The notes: a model not told the origin generated them from the letters alone. DNA of 64,000 nucleotides from Leishmania martiniquensis (GCF_017916325.1 NC_090165.1:1064001-1128000); one strand, 5' to 3'; positions 9,740 through 21,755 are shown, counted from the first letter of the stretch. Made by a program: numbers and translations.

Positions 9740-12695
9740 TGCCTCCTCGATGCTGTCGTGTCTCCCTGGCGGACCTTTTGGAGATGAGACACAGCGCAAA
9801 GGCGACCCACTGAGCAGAAGCGATGGGGCGCGCTCTGCGACAGCTGTCGTGCGTTTCGAGCCTCCGGCAAGAGGTAATCCTAGCAAGGGAGAGGAAGACA
9901 GTAGCGCCGCTACGACTCCCTCGATGAGAGAAACCGCGAAAAGGGAAGGGTAAGAAGGGAAGGAGTTGAACCAAATACGTCTACGCCTGGGCGATGCAAA
10001 GGGGGGAGGGGGAGAGAAGAAGAGACGTGGGCTGTGGCTCCTTCGCTTTTTTTTTCGTTCACTGTTTCCCGAGGTAAAGGAAAGAGAAAACGCTTATGAG
10101 CGCCGCAGACGCATCCGTAAGAGAGAGAAGGGGCCGAGTAGGTATGGGGGCCTGCCGTCAATATGTGTGCAACTTGCGAGCAGCCTCGTTGTGATCTGCG
10201 CCCCCACTGCTCACGTTCTTCCTCGTCTTTTTTTCCCTTTGCTTCGTCTGTGTGGGTGGTTTGGCGCCGTGTATGCTGCCAGTCGTAGCGAGGGAGAAAA
10301 AATGTGCGTGTATGCGTGTGTGTGGGGGGGGGCAGAGGCTCGCACGCGTTTTCGATGCGTGGCAAAGAGCGAAAAGAGGAGGAGAGCCGTGGAGACGTCT
10401 CCGCGATTGAAAAAAGAGAACGAAACGGTTAGGAGGCAGTGGGCAGAAGTGCCAGCGCGCGTGGGTGTGGCACTCAGCAACAACACGATTAAGGTGGCCA
10501 TGTCTGTGCTCTCACTGCGTGCTCGTGATGCTTGCGTGTCTGTGCGTGCGCGCACCTTGCACACATGTTCACTCACATGCACAGGTCATCCCGACACGGA
10601 TAGGCAGGAGCGCGTAGCACTGGGCCGAAATGGGCGCGGGCTGCGGTAGGGGTGCCTTTCTCGGTGCAACATATGAGGGAGAGAGAGTGAGAGATCCGCC
10701 GGTGCAGAGGCGTTCGAAGGGACTGACCCGAGACCATACCCTCTTTCTTCAGCTTCTGGGCGCCTCTTCTCTAGGCCCGCTGCCGCCAGAATCGCGCACG
10801 CGCGTCCCCATCCACGAGAGCGCCTTCTAGTCTAAAGCCCCCCTGCCTCCTCCCACAGAGACACGGGAGGGGGCGCATCCACACTCACACACACACACAC
10901 ACACAGTCCGACAGACGGACATGCGACCGTGGGGAACACAGAGAGGGGAAGAGAGGTTTCACCGACTACCACGTGGCGTTCCATTGCCGTCCTCTTGGCG
11001 TTTCATACCTTTTTTGCTACAGTCATGCGCAGTCTGTCCTACGCAGAAGAGGGTGCCGTGTGTGTGTGTGGAGGGGGGTGAAGACAGGGCGGTGGTGGTT
11101 GAAGGGGGGGCGCATCTGTTCATCGAGCGTTCACAGGGCCGTACATCTGCCACGTGCATCGAATTACACACACCCACACACACGCATCTGTGTATGATGG
11201 GCAACTCAGCGAAGAAGCGGCCGCGGTGGTGTCGCTGCTGCTGAACTTCGTTTCTTTTTTTGTGTTTGTGTGCTCCCCACACAACAACAAAAATGAAGAC
11301 CCGGCAATGGGGGAGGGGGAAGAAACGCGCGAGCGAAGAGGACGTGTCGGCAGCGAACAGAATCAGCCCGTATTCGAAGAGACGAGAGGAGACGAGGCAG
11401 AGACACAAAGAGAGGTGGAGGGAAGGGGGCTGAGGCGGAGGCTGAAGAGACGGGAGATGCACCAACCCTTTGAGAGAGGGCAGTGACCCGGATGGCGGGG
11501 TTGTACCGTGAGGGGGAAGGGGAGGGTGTATAGTGAGCCAGTCAGGTGCGGCCCACCTCCATACAAGAGGGCCTCTAAAATTGCCAGCTCGCCGCACCCA
11601 CGCGTCAGCACAAGCTCTACTCGGCCCTTTCACTCGTTCGCCTGTCGTCATCCTTCCCACATTCTTACCCTGTCTCATGGTGTATGACCACCAAGTACCT
11701 TTTTTTCGACGCTTTAATGTTCGAGCCCGTCGTTTCCGTTAAAGACATCAGTGCCGATGCGCACGCGCGCGCGAGTGTGTGTGTGTGTGCCAGCGCTGGA
11801 GAATGGAAAGTGAAGCAAAGGGCAGAACACACTCGTTGCGCCGCGTTAACCTCTGCACAGTCTCTTTGGCGCCCATATCCTCATGCACGCGCATGTGTCC
11901 CTCCGTTCGCACAGAAGGAGAGAGGGAGTCCTCATTACAAACGGGCGCGCAAAGAGCAAGTCAGGCTCAATGCGGCTGAGGCAACGCACGTTGTCTGGGT
12001 GTGCGCAGATACATGCATATACATATGCGTATACATATCTGTATATGTATACCATGCAGGTATCGGTATAAGAGGCACATCCGCACCCATCGGACTTCCC
12101 CTCCCACCCGCCCCCAACACCATGCCGGGAAGAGTGAATGAAGCGATGAGGAAGAGAGAGGGAGACGCGCTGGCCAGAGAGAGAGAGCAAGCGAGAACAG
12201 TACCGCTCAGATAGGAACGAAAGGCGAACGAAAGAACAAAAAAGGCAGCCAAAATCACGCGAGAGGTCTGCGAGCTCACCCACCCGACTCCTTCGCCCCT
12301 TCCCTCCCTCACACATACACACTTAGAGGGGAGGGGGGAAAGGGCAAAAGAGCTCGACTGTAAAAAGAGCATATGGTAGCGCATACGCATACAGACACGC
12401 CAGTTCAGGGCGACAGCGATTGAGTCGGCAACTACATAGGTGAGAGAGGCGCTTGAACTAAATAGGACGAAAAAAAGACAGAAACGTGCTTGACGTGCTG
12501 ACGAAGACGTGTTGAGCCGTCTCCGCTACTCACGTTTAACTCCGCGGTATCATGATGGGCAGCATCAAGGGCCACACATGCCCAAAGGGCTCATACGGGA
12601 CAAAGGATGCGTGTGCCAATAGAAAGTAAAGCTGAACGTTATTGGGCGACAGCCTGCGACAGTAACTATTTTAGAACATTCTCCATCCGCACACC
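9740..12695. other. Intergenic, 3.0 kb, 3' UTR of GAPDH and leader of the NDUFS6-like gene
   Basis: No gene is supported. Features seen are CA tracts near 10885-10905 and 11165-11190, an alternating purine-pyrimidine run with Z-DNA character at about 11757-11791 (CG then TG), and a perfect 10-bp AT-rich hairpin at 12029-12052. The open frames on both strands here are repetitive and overlap each other. The frame upstream of the NDUFS6-like ATG is open but has no ATG. Confidence 0.55.
12029..12052. repeat. Perfect AT-rich hairpin, 10-bp stem
   Basis: GTATACATAT at 12029-12038 is followed by a CTGT loop and then its exact reverse complement ATATGTATAC at 12043-12052. It lies about 650 bases downstream of the GAPDH stop on the coding strand, so it would be in the 3' UTR or spacer RNA. 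The surrounding bases are also rich in ATA/TAT steps and so may fold further. Confidence 0.7.
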
Positions 12696-14651
<1,956 letters not shown>

Positions 14652-15875
14652 CTACCGTTGGCGTGTGGCGAGGTACGTCCATGCGCTCCAAAAGGCTGCC
14701 GACCCGCGCTTCAACGTTGCTTGCTTGTAGCGGATTTCTTGGGGGTAGAAGGCGTCGCGCATCCATGTTTGCATGACAGCATGGACGAAGCTCCCGCGGC
14801 ACAGGTGATACGCGGCGTTTTCAAGGATCACGGCACGTGCAACGAAGAGCGGACTGACCGTCCCGAACTCTTCCGTGACAGCGAGGGTGTTGGGTCCCAA
14901 CTCCGTCAAGGGGCGGATAGTACCAGCGGCGAGATCGTAGCCGGAGCTCGGGCCGCTTTTGGCGGTCTTGGCGTCGTCGGTGCGCGCTCCAGGGAATACG
15001 TCGCGGCATTTCTCACTTCCGTGGTCGCTTTTCAGCATCATCGTATCCACTCCGGAAGGACCGAGCCCGGTATGCACATCGATGTAAACTGCTTCCGTCG
15101 CACCCGTGGCGGCCGCGTGCTTCTTGAGCACCTCACGCAGCACCGAAACGCTTTTCTGCTCCTTGTCGCCACCGTAGTTGATGCCGACGGGGTCGTGGTA
15201 CTGGCCGGTAACGAAGGCGCGCTTCAGCTTGGCGAACCCATGCTGCGCCACCGCTTTGGCGGCGTAGAGGAGGAACGTGTAGCGGTGAATGAAGCGCGGC
15301 GGTACATTTGGTACGAGTAGCGCTCGGAAGTCCTCGTAGCCGGCGACATTCGCGTCCCGCGCCTTCACCGCAGCCCACTCCTGGGTGGAAAGGTAGTTGC
15401 GGTTGAGATCGACGTTCTCCTCGTTGAAGCGACGGAAGTGGGCCATGCCGTGCGGGTTCACCGCGTGCACAAAGAGAATGGATGGTCCGAAGAGAGCGGT
15501 TTCGTTCCACTCCTGCAGCAATTTTACTTGAATGGCGCTGCCCGTGTAGCCCTCAACACCGTGGGTGCCGCTGGCGTGCACCAGCAGCTTATCCGTCTGC
15601 TTACCGGAGAAGAAGGCGATGTCCATGTAGTATTCCTCATTGCCCCTCTTGGTAATGAGGTGATGCTCGATCTGAGCGTGGGCGGCCTCCGCTGCAGCAA
15701 GGAACCGCTCCCGCGCCACTTGATAAGAGGCAGAGTAGTACACCTCCGGACATTCTGACGCGTTCGTGTAGTCGCCTGGGCACCGCATCGTCTCTTGGAG
15801 AGGAACGAGGTCGATGAATAGCAGCCCCACGACGGCCACGAGAAACGCGGCGAAAAGGGAGCTGAGAGGCAGCAT
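14652..15875 (-). CDS. DUF2817 / M14-like metallopeptidase, membrane-anchored or secreted (407 aa)
   Basis: The protein matches the DUF2817 family, which is related to M14 zinc carboxypeptidases. Zinc-ligand candidates are H105 and E108 in THGVEGYTGSA and H268 in YIDVHTGLG. A candidate catalytic acid is E335 or E336 in VTEEFGT. The family-typical VNPHGMAHFRRFNEENVDLNRN block is present in full at about 140-160. Residues 6-23 form a strong hydrophobic segment, either a signal peptide or a type II anchor, so the enzyme should act in the secretory pathway, at the surface or in a lysosome-like compartment. The start at 15875 is chosen because it places the hydrophobic segment at the N-terminus. 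The frame continues upstream in low-complexity sequence that does not look coding. The substrate is not known from sequence. Confidence 0.85.
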   Translation of the reverse strand: MLPLSSLFAAFLVAVVGLLFIDLVPLQETMRCPGDYTNASECPEVYYSASYQVARERFLAAAEAAHAQIEHHLITKRGNEEYYMDIAFFSGKQTDKLLVHASGTHGVEGYTGSAIQVKLLQEWNETALFGPSILFVHAVNPHGMAHFRRFNEENVDLNRNYLSTQEWAAVKARDANVAGYEDFRALLVPNVPPRFIHRYTFLLYAAKAVAQHGFAKLKRAFVTGQYHDPVGINYGGDKEQKSVSVLREVLKKHAAATGATEAVYIDVHTGLGPSGVDTMMLKSDHGSEKCRDVFPGARTDDAKTAKSGPSSGYDLAAGTIRPLTELGPNTLAVTEEFGTVSPLFVARAVILENAAYHLCRGSFVHAVMQTWMRDAFYPQEIRYKQATLKRGSAAFWSAWTYLATRQR

Positions 15876-16792
15876 TGTGCTTTTTTTGTGCGTGTCTGTA
15901 TGCGTGAAAGCGGGGAGGTGGTGATCGTGGTGGATGGAGCAGTGCGCGGGGCACAGCTTGAAGCGCAGATAAGCTGAGCCCGCACACGCCCGATGAGCCG
16001 CAGGCCGATGCCACCCGGAGGGCCAAAAACCCAAAGGGCGCACACATTTCGGCAGGAATAGAATAGGAGCCAAAAGCGGAGAGGGAGAGCGAGTGAGGGG
16101 GCGCAGGTGAGGGCTGCTCAGGTAAGGCTGCGGGCACAGCCGATACGTCTGCGGCGTCATAAGGGGCGTGCGAAGGGGCATATTAGGGGATACAAGGGGG
16201 GCGGGACGAGACAAGGAAGACATTGACGAGAACGCAGAGAAAGTTTTTAGAAGCTGCGGCGGCGGTGCAGGCGCGAGGTGCCGCCGGCCTTTATGCACCA
16301 CCATTCCTTGTTCTTCCCTCCCCCCGCCTCCTTCGCACACGCTCTATTCTCGTCTCAACGCCCATTGGTTCGTGAGTGCGGAAGGGAGCAGCAGCTTTTT
16401 CTGTGAGCGCTGCTGCTGTGCACCAGAGGTGAAGGCGGCTCTCTAACGCAGAGCTTCTCCGCCCGTCTCACGCTTCGGGGTCTAATGAGCTTCTCTATCT
16501 GTGGCTCACGCCGCGTCCATCATAGGCCACCGCTAACATACTTCTGCGGCTTGGGACGCGTTGCGAGAGAGTGGCGAGTAGGCAGGCCCTGAGCCACGAA
16601 GCGAAGCAGCCCATTCACATACACACACAGCGAAGGCCCTTTCCCAAGCTTTACGTACGCCTACCCTCTCTCCTCTCTTCCTCCCTCCCGACCCGCCCTC
16701 GTGCTACCTGCTGATCACCTTCACGGCGATCGCGGGGCTTCCTTGGTCGTGTGACCATCTGCGCCGGGGCAGATGCATGGAGACTGTGTCCT
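15876..16792. other. Intergenic, 0.9 kb
   Basis: I see no gene. The part adjoining 15876 is in frame with the DUF2817 gene but has the composition of a leader. The rest is the presumed 3' UTR of the 205-residue gene. A short CA tract sits near 16618-16630. Confidence 0.55.
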
Positions 16793-17410
16793 TCACAAGT
16801 AGGGGATGTCATGGTGAAAGCGAAGCGTCACAACTCCGGCTCGCATAGTCAGATGTTTGGTGGCGCGCAGCAGCTCTGTTTGTGTTGCCTCCACAATGTG
16901 GATGAGCTGCACCTCCAGTACATGGCAGCGGTCCTTGGCCAGGACCTCATCGCTATCCGTTGCCAGGAAGCGGTGAAGTACTGAAGCGATGGCGATGAAG
17001 AGCGGCTCCGGCAGCACCACCGCCAAGGCAGTGAGGTGCTCTTGAATGATGGAGAAAAAGGTCCGACGTGCGTGCGCGGGACACTCCTGTAGATCACGGA
17101 GTGCACAACGCAAGTGGTGCAGATGCAGCAACACACGAACTTCAGGGTAACGGTCGCTTAAGCGGTCGGCGCTGTGGTCTCTTTCCGCCGCTGCATCTAG
17201 AGACGCCGACGGCGATGACGGTGTCGCGGGAGACGTCAGCAACGCATCCAAGACAACCTCGGCAGAACGGGCTATAGAACTCTGAGCGGCGCTCAGAGAA
17301 ATGAAAGAAAGCAGGAGACGATCGCTCTCTCGAAAGCCCTCGACCGCGTCGACAGGTGACGAGTGAAGCGGCGGCGAGCAGGCACACGGTGAAGGAGACA
17401 CGCTGGTCAT
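16793..17410 (-). CDS. Conserved-type hypothetical protein (205 aa)
   Basis: I do not recognise this protein. It starts at an ATG at 17410. The first 30 residues are Ser/Pro/Cys-rich and the remainder is mostly alpha-helical, with leucine- and alanine-rich amphipathic stretches (about 30-60, 90-125 and 130-185). It has no obvious membrane segment, zinc motif or signal peptide. Its mixed, well-balanced residue composition over the last 120 residues looks like real protein and unlike the repetitive shadow frames in the spacers. It could be a small helical scaffold or an accessory subunit. Whether it is real depends on conservation that I cannot test. Confidence 0.55.
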   Translation of the reverse strand: MTSVSPSPCACSPPLHSSPVDAVEGFRESDRLLLSFISLSAAQSSIARSAEVVLDALLTSPATPSSPSASLDAAAERDHSADRLSDRYPEVRVLLHLHHLRCALRDLQECPAHARRTFFSIIQEHLTALAVVLPEPLFIAIASVLHRFLATDSDEVLAKDRCHVLEVQLIHIVEATQTELLRATKHLTMRAGVVTLRFHHDIPYL

Positions 17411-17946
17411 CGGATGCGGTGGGCCCTGTGGCCAGAATCAGAAGAAGGAAGCACCGCTGGGAGTGCTGGTGTGGTGCTGAGACTGAAGTGGTCGGGAGAA
17501 AAAGAGTGAGCTTAAAGAACGTTGCGCAGACGCACATCATCTTAGCCGACCTTGACAGGGAGGGCAGTTGGCGCAACATCGGCAGATCCGCACCGCCTCT
17601 CTCTCTCTATGCTCACGTCCCCAAGACCGCTACACGAGCACGCAGAGCGTCAACATGTGCGCATAGGCCCTGTCCCTGAGCTCACTTGTGGAAGGTGGTG
17701 AGCTTTTTTAAAATCGCCTTTCAGTGCACGGGCTGACAACGCGCAGTCCCCCTTCCCTCCCCTACCTCTGAGAAGGTGAAGTTTGAGGAGGAGAGAGCAA
17801 CGGCGAGCCAGGCGAGACAGGGAGCGCAGAAGCGGGGGTCGATTTCCTTTTCCCCATTGCCGCTGGTGCTCGTGCGGTCATCCGCGCCTTGTGTTCACTC
17901 CCGTGAACGGGGACATCCCTGCCTGCATCTCTTCGTAGGTACCACT
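17411..17946. other. Intergenic, 0.5 kb
   Basis: This short spacer lies between the TPR gene stop and the small hypothetical gene. I see only mixed-composition sequence, with no repeat and no open frame worth calling. Confidence 0.55.
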
Positions 17947-20493
17947 TTACGGTCTGCGGAGGCCTTGCAGGAGGCGCCAAGCCGGATGCTCCACCTGAAA
18001 TGCGTCACGGGCCTCACCGATAAGTCCGCACCCCATCAGATCCAGTTTGAGAGCCTGCTCGAGGTCCTCAGTCGCCTGCTGCACTTGACGCAGCTGCAGC
18101 CGCGACGTGCCGCGGCTGTAATAGGCGTTTGCTGTGGATGACGCCTCTGGGGCTGCCCAGATGACCCGCGTCAAGTCGTTGACCGCAGCGTTGTACTTGC
18201 CACTTTTTTCAAAGCAGATGCCGCGGTTGTACAACGCATGGGCATCGGCCGGGTCGGTGGCAAGGACCTCGCTGTAGTCGCGGATCGCATCCTCAAAGAA
18301 ATTCAAGCGTGCAAAGCAGTAGGCGCGATTGTTCAGCACCCTCGTTACCACACCGGGGTGCTCATGCAGCGCTTTCGTGTAGTCCTCGATGGCTTCCTCG
18401 TACCGGCCTAGCTTCCGGAAGGCAAAGGCGCGGCTATTGTAGGCCGTGTAGCTATGGGGAGCAAGCTCGATGGAGGCGCTGTAGTCGGCGATGGCCAGCT
18501 CCAGCTCGCCCATGTTGCGATAAGTGCAGCCGCGATTGTGCCGCCAGGCAGGGTTGCGCTGGTCGAGTCGGATGGCCTCGGTGAAATCTGCCAAGGCCTC
18601 GTTGTACCGCTGCAGCTTGTCGTACACCAGCCCGCGGGCATTGAGCGAGAAGGTCAGTTTTGGGTCCAGTTCCAGGGCGCGATCGTAATCCTCGATGGTC
18701 TCCTCCAGCTTCCCCAGCTTTTCCAGCGCTGCGCCGCGGTTGTGGTACGCACTCGAGCTGTCGCTGTCTATCTGTAGCGCCGCTGTGTAGCCTGCCACCG
18801 CCTCCTCGTAGCGGCCAAGCCTACTGAGGCAGCAAGCTCTGTTGTAGTGCGACTTGAAGTGGTTGGAGTCCAGTGAGATGGCGGTTGTGTAGTCGGCGAT
18901 GGCGGCCGCGTGATCGCCCTGTTTTCGCTGCGTGAGGCCACGGTTATGGAAGAAGTCTGGGTGGCGGCCGTCGAGCTCGATGGCACGTGTGAACGCCTGC
19001 ACCGCGCTTGAATAATTACCGATGCGCTCGTAGCTGATGCCGAGGTTGTAGTGCGTAAAAGGGTTGCACGGATCAAGCCGTAAAGCGGCAGTGTAGTCGT
19101 CGATGGCGCGCGTGTAGTTCATCCGCTTATCTTCGCAGAAGGCGCGGTTGAATAGCGCCTTGAAGTGCGTAGGCGCAAGCTCCAGAGCCTTCGTGTACAT
19201 GTCAATGGCTGCCTCGAGCTCGCCGCGCCGGCGGTGCTGCAACCCGCGCTGGTAAAAGTAGTTCGCATTGCAGAGAGGCGGCCCAACTGTTGCGCCGTGA
19301 GCGTCAGGGCGGCTGCCCTCACTCTGCTGCTGTTGCCAAGCCTCCGCCTCCACTTCGTTGTCCGGAGGCCACACATCTTCCTTGCTCGTGGTGGAGCTCG
19401 AGATGCACGTCGGGTCCATAGCGGTGAGCATGGCGCTCTCGTTCTCGGGGTTCTCGCAGCAAGGGCTGTAAGAGGCGGTGGTCTCGTATTTTCCAGCCCC
19501 GCTCACCCCCTGGGCCGCTTCGTCCGCGCTCATGGCAGTCCCCTCTGGCGACACTTCGGTGCTAGACGAGACGACTGTCAAGCTCTCGTGATCTGCGCGC
19601 CACTGCGAGTTGCGGCGGCCAAGTGCCGCTGAGAGGGATGCCACATCGGGGCCTAAAACAGGCAATGTGCACTCCGACAAGGACACCGCCGTCGCACAGC
19701 TGTCGGAGACTTCGTCCACGGATGCACGCCGACTGCTGCTCGCCACGGCGCAGCGTTCAGAGAATGGCGAGCGCTGCGATGTCTCCCCCGGCGAGAGGCG
19801 CTTGTCAGCGCACTGCGCGTCTTTCGACGCTGGTGTTGACACCGGTGGAAGTGGCGCCGAGATCGCGGTGGAAGGCGGCCAGGCGGCAATCGTGCAGAGC
19901 GGCAGAGAAGCCAGGCCTGACCGCGACGCCGCCGCCCGCATCTGTCTTGGCTGCCGCCGCTCCGCATACCGGTGCTGCTCACGGTACCGGAGGAGGCTCT
20001 CCTTCTCCCTTCCCACCTCGTCCAGCTGCAGCGCCGCCTCGTACTCAGCGATGGCCTTGATAAAGTCGTCGAGTCGTGCGTAACACGCAGCCCGTTCGTA
20101 TTGGGCCCGCCGATGCCCCGGCTGACGTTGCAGCACCTCGGTGAAATCCTCTACAGCGCCCTGTACCTGAGATAGGCGAGCGCGGCAGACACCGCGGTAG
20201 AAGAGGGCCTCTGTCACCCTGTCAGCTGCCAAATCTCCGTGGATGCCGTCTGCAGCGCCAACAGCGTTCTGAATCCACTCCTCCAGATCCGTGAGGGCAG
20301 ACGCGTAGTCGTGTAGCTGAACACAAGCCTTGGCACGCAGAAGGCGAGTCAGGCGCGTCTCAGTCCCTCGCTGTAGTGCATCGGTGTAGTGCGCGACAGC
20401 GTCTTCTGGTGGCACGCGCGGGCTGTAGTGTCGGACGGTGATGTGGGGGGGAGTTGTACGGACGCCAGCCAAGAGCAACGTGCTCGCATGCAT
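17947..20493 (-). CDS. Large TPR-repeat protein (848 aa)
   Basis: Two tetratricopeptide blocks are separated by a long disordered linker. The first block spans about residues 35-160, with roughly three repeats. The linker (about 165-405) is rich in Ser, Ala and Pro, contains a short poly-Gln, and has many likely phosphorylation sites. The second block (about 410-818) holds about twelve consecutive 34-residue repeats that begin near 411, 446, 480, 514, 548, 582, 616, 650, 684, 719, 753 and 789. They carry typical W/Y..G/A..A..P positions such as YNEALADFTEAIRLD. Such arrays form superhelical protein-binding scaffolds. The consensus-like repeats resemble bacterial and O-GlcNAc-transferase-type TPRs, but no catalytic domain is attached. 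The start is the first ATG that gives a protein-like N-terminus. Confidence 0.88.
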   Translation of the reverse strand: MHASTLLLAGVRTTPPHITVRHYSPRVPPEDAVAHYTDALQRGTETRLTRLLRAKACVQLHDYASALTDLEEWIQNAVGAADGIHGDLAADRVTEALFYRGVCRARLSQVQGAVEDFTEVLQRQPGHRRAQYERAACYARLDDFIKAIAEYEAALQLDEVGREKESLLRYREQHRYAERRQPRQMRAAASRSGLASLPLCTIAAWPPSTAISAPLPPVSTPASKDAQCADKRLSPGETSQRSPFSERCAVASSSRRASVDEVSDSCATAVSLSECTLPVLGPDVASLSAALGRRNSQWRADHESLTVVSSSTEVSPEGTAMSADEAAQGVSGAGKYETTASYSPCCENPENESAMLTAMDPTCISSSTTSKEDVWPPDNEVEAEAWQQQQSEGSRPDAHGATVGPPLCNANYFYQRGLQHRRRGELEAAIDMYTKALELAPTHFKALFNRAFCEDKRMNYTRAIDDYTAALRLDPCNPFTHYNLGISYERIGNYSSAVQAFTRAIELDGRHPDFFHNRGLTQRKQGDHAAAIADYTTAISLDSNHFKSHYNRACCLSRLGRYEEAVAGYTAALQIDSDSSSAYHNRGAALEKLGKLEETIEDYDRALELDPKLTFSLNARGLVYDKLQRYNEALADFTEAIRLDQRNPAWRHNRGCTYRNMGELELAIADYSASIELAPHSYTAYNSRAFAFRKLGRYEEAIEDYTKALHEHPGVVTRVLNNRAYCFARLNFFEDAIRDYSEVLATDPADAHALYNRGICFEKSGKYNAAVNDLTRVIWAAPEASSTANAYYSRGTSRLQLRQVQQATEDLEQALKLDLMGCGLIGEARDAFQVEHPAWRLLQGLRRP

Positions 20494-21368
20494 AGCGATT
20501 TCGAAGTCACACTCATCACGAGAGGACGAGGAGAGGCAAAGAGAAAGAGAAAAAAAAACGGCTCCAGCAAAGCCTAAGCGAGAACGCACACAAGTGCAAC
20601 ACAAATCAAACTCCGTGCGACGGCACCGGACTCACCGGACGCCTTCCTCCGTGTCCCCCTCCCCCCCCACAGACACACAGAGGAGGGGGCCGGAGAATAG
20701 ATCGACAAAGTGCGTGCCTTTTGCCCGCGGGAGGCGGAAGACGGTCGGCAACGCCCCGGGAGCGGAAGGCGAAGGGGGAGGAGGGGAAGTGTGCTTGTGT
20801 ATGTGTGTGTGTAGGGAGGATAAATGTGATGGCAGAAGAAGGGGTGCTAGCGTGTGCAACGGCACCGTGAAGGAGGGAGAGAGCTATGGTGAAAGGGCGA
20901 ATGAAAAGAAGAGAAAAGAGCGGATAGAAAGGACAGAAAAGAGGGCTGGCGCACTACAGCAGACAGGCAAAGCAATTAGTGTTGCAAGACCGTCAACACG
21001 TCTGCGGCGTGCACTTGTCCATCGATCTAGTCAGTCTGCCTACGCGCATGATGCGCGGTGGCGTAGGCAGACTGAAGAAGGCGCCGCCATCGTTTCTGTG
21101 TGAGGCCACAAGAGAAAGCAGAGGGCCGACGTTGCTTCTTCCCTTTTGCCCCATCGGTGTACCATTGTCGCCGCTTGTCTCGCGCGCGGCTGCCTCTCGC
21201 AGCCGCGGTGCTGAGTGAGACGGGAGAGGCCACTATATGTTTTTTTTTCTTCGTGCTCTTTGCTGCAGTCACTCACGAACTTTACCGGCAAATCAGACGC
21301 ACTGCCCTGCGAGCAGTGCGGCGCGCCTGCGCCTTTGGATACCGCTGCCATTTCTCTCTTTGTCGCTT
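20494..21368. other. Intergenic, 0.9 kb, with a strong hairpin
   Basis: No gene is visible. The spacer is purine-rich on the plus strand, so pyrimidine-rich on the coding strand. It includes a 15-bp perfect inverted repeat at 21031-21075 (separate entry). It is the leader of the TPR gene and the 3' UTR of the Sm/LSm gene. Confidence 0.6.
21031..21075. repeat. Perfect 15-bp inverted repeat (hairpin) with nested alternative stem
   Basis: TCAGTCTGCCTACGC at 21031-21045 is exactly complementary to GCGTAGGCAGACTGA at 21061-21075, leaving a 15-base loop. The left arm and loop can alternatively form CGCGCAT-G-ATGCGCG (21043-21057), so two mutually exclusive stems are possible. It falls about 300 bases past the Sm/LSm stop codon on the coding strand. 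Confidence 0.8.
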
Positions 21369-21755
21369 TCACCGCGCCGACGGGGCAGCGTTGGCGAGCT
21401 GCACGATGCGTGAACTCTTCGCGTCGCGCCCTCCAATTTGGTCGATCACTGATTTATCCGTAGTAATGCCGCTATCGTAGCCAACAGAGACGACAGAGCT
21501 GCCGCGCACAAACAGCACCTCTGCGTAGCACTCACGGGTTGTCTCATGCACGCCGCAGCGATTGCGACGGCGCTTGAGAAGGCGCTGCCGCTCCACATCC
21601 GTCAGGATGAGATTGCCGCTGCTGCTCAGAGAAACGAGGCGGCCGCTCAACACGCTTGCATCATCCAGCGTTACCCTCACGCGGTTACCGACGTACATGA
21701 TGAGGTTCCTCTTCTCCACGGCCATCGCCGCACTGGGCGAGGCGGCTGCCGTCAT
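21369..21755 (-). CDS. Sm/LSm-fold RNA-binding protein (128 aa)
   Basis: This is a small protein with both Sm motifs. Sm1 spans about residues 20-52 (GNRVRVTLDDASVLSGRLVS then SGNLILTDVE). Sm2 spans about 79-93 and contains LFVRGSSVVSV. Such proteins form seven-membered rings on snRNAs (Sm) or on U6 and mRNA (LSm). The RG-x2-VV form of Sm2 and the basic loop between the motifs (KRRRNR) resemble SmB. However, I recall a T. brucei LSm gene (LSm5) near the syntenic GAPDH locus, and a trypanosome-specific LSm cannot be excluded. There are two possible ATGs (residues 1 and 11); the first is used. No RGG tail is present. Confidence 0.85.
   Translation of the reverse strand: MTAAASPSAAMAVEKRNLIMYVGNRVRVTLDDASVLSGRLVSLSSSGNLILTDVERQRLLKRRRNRCGVHETTRECYAEVLFVRGSSVVSVGYDSGITTDKSVIDQIGGRDAKSSRIVQLANAAPSAR

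Noticed and set aside
10959..11678. 239-codon minus-strand frame downstream of GAPDH
   Set aside because: It is repetitive with Cys/Val and Pro runs that derive from CA and C-rich tracts, and no protein-like segment is visible.
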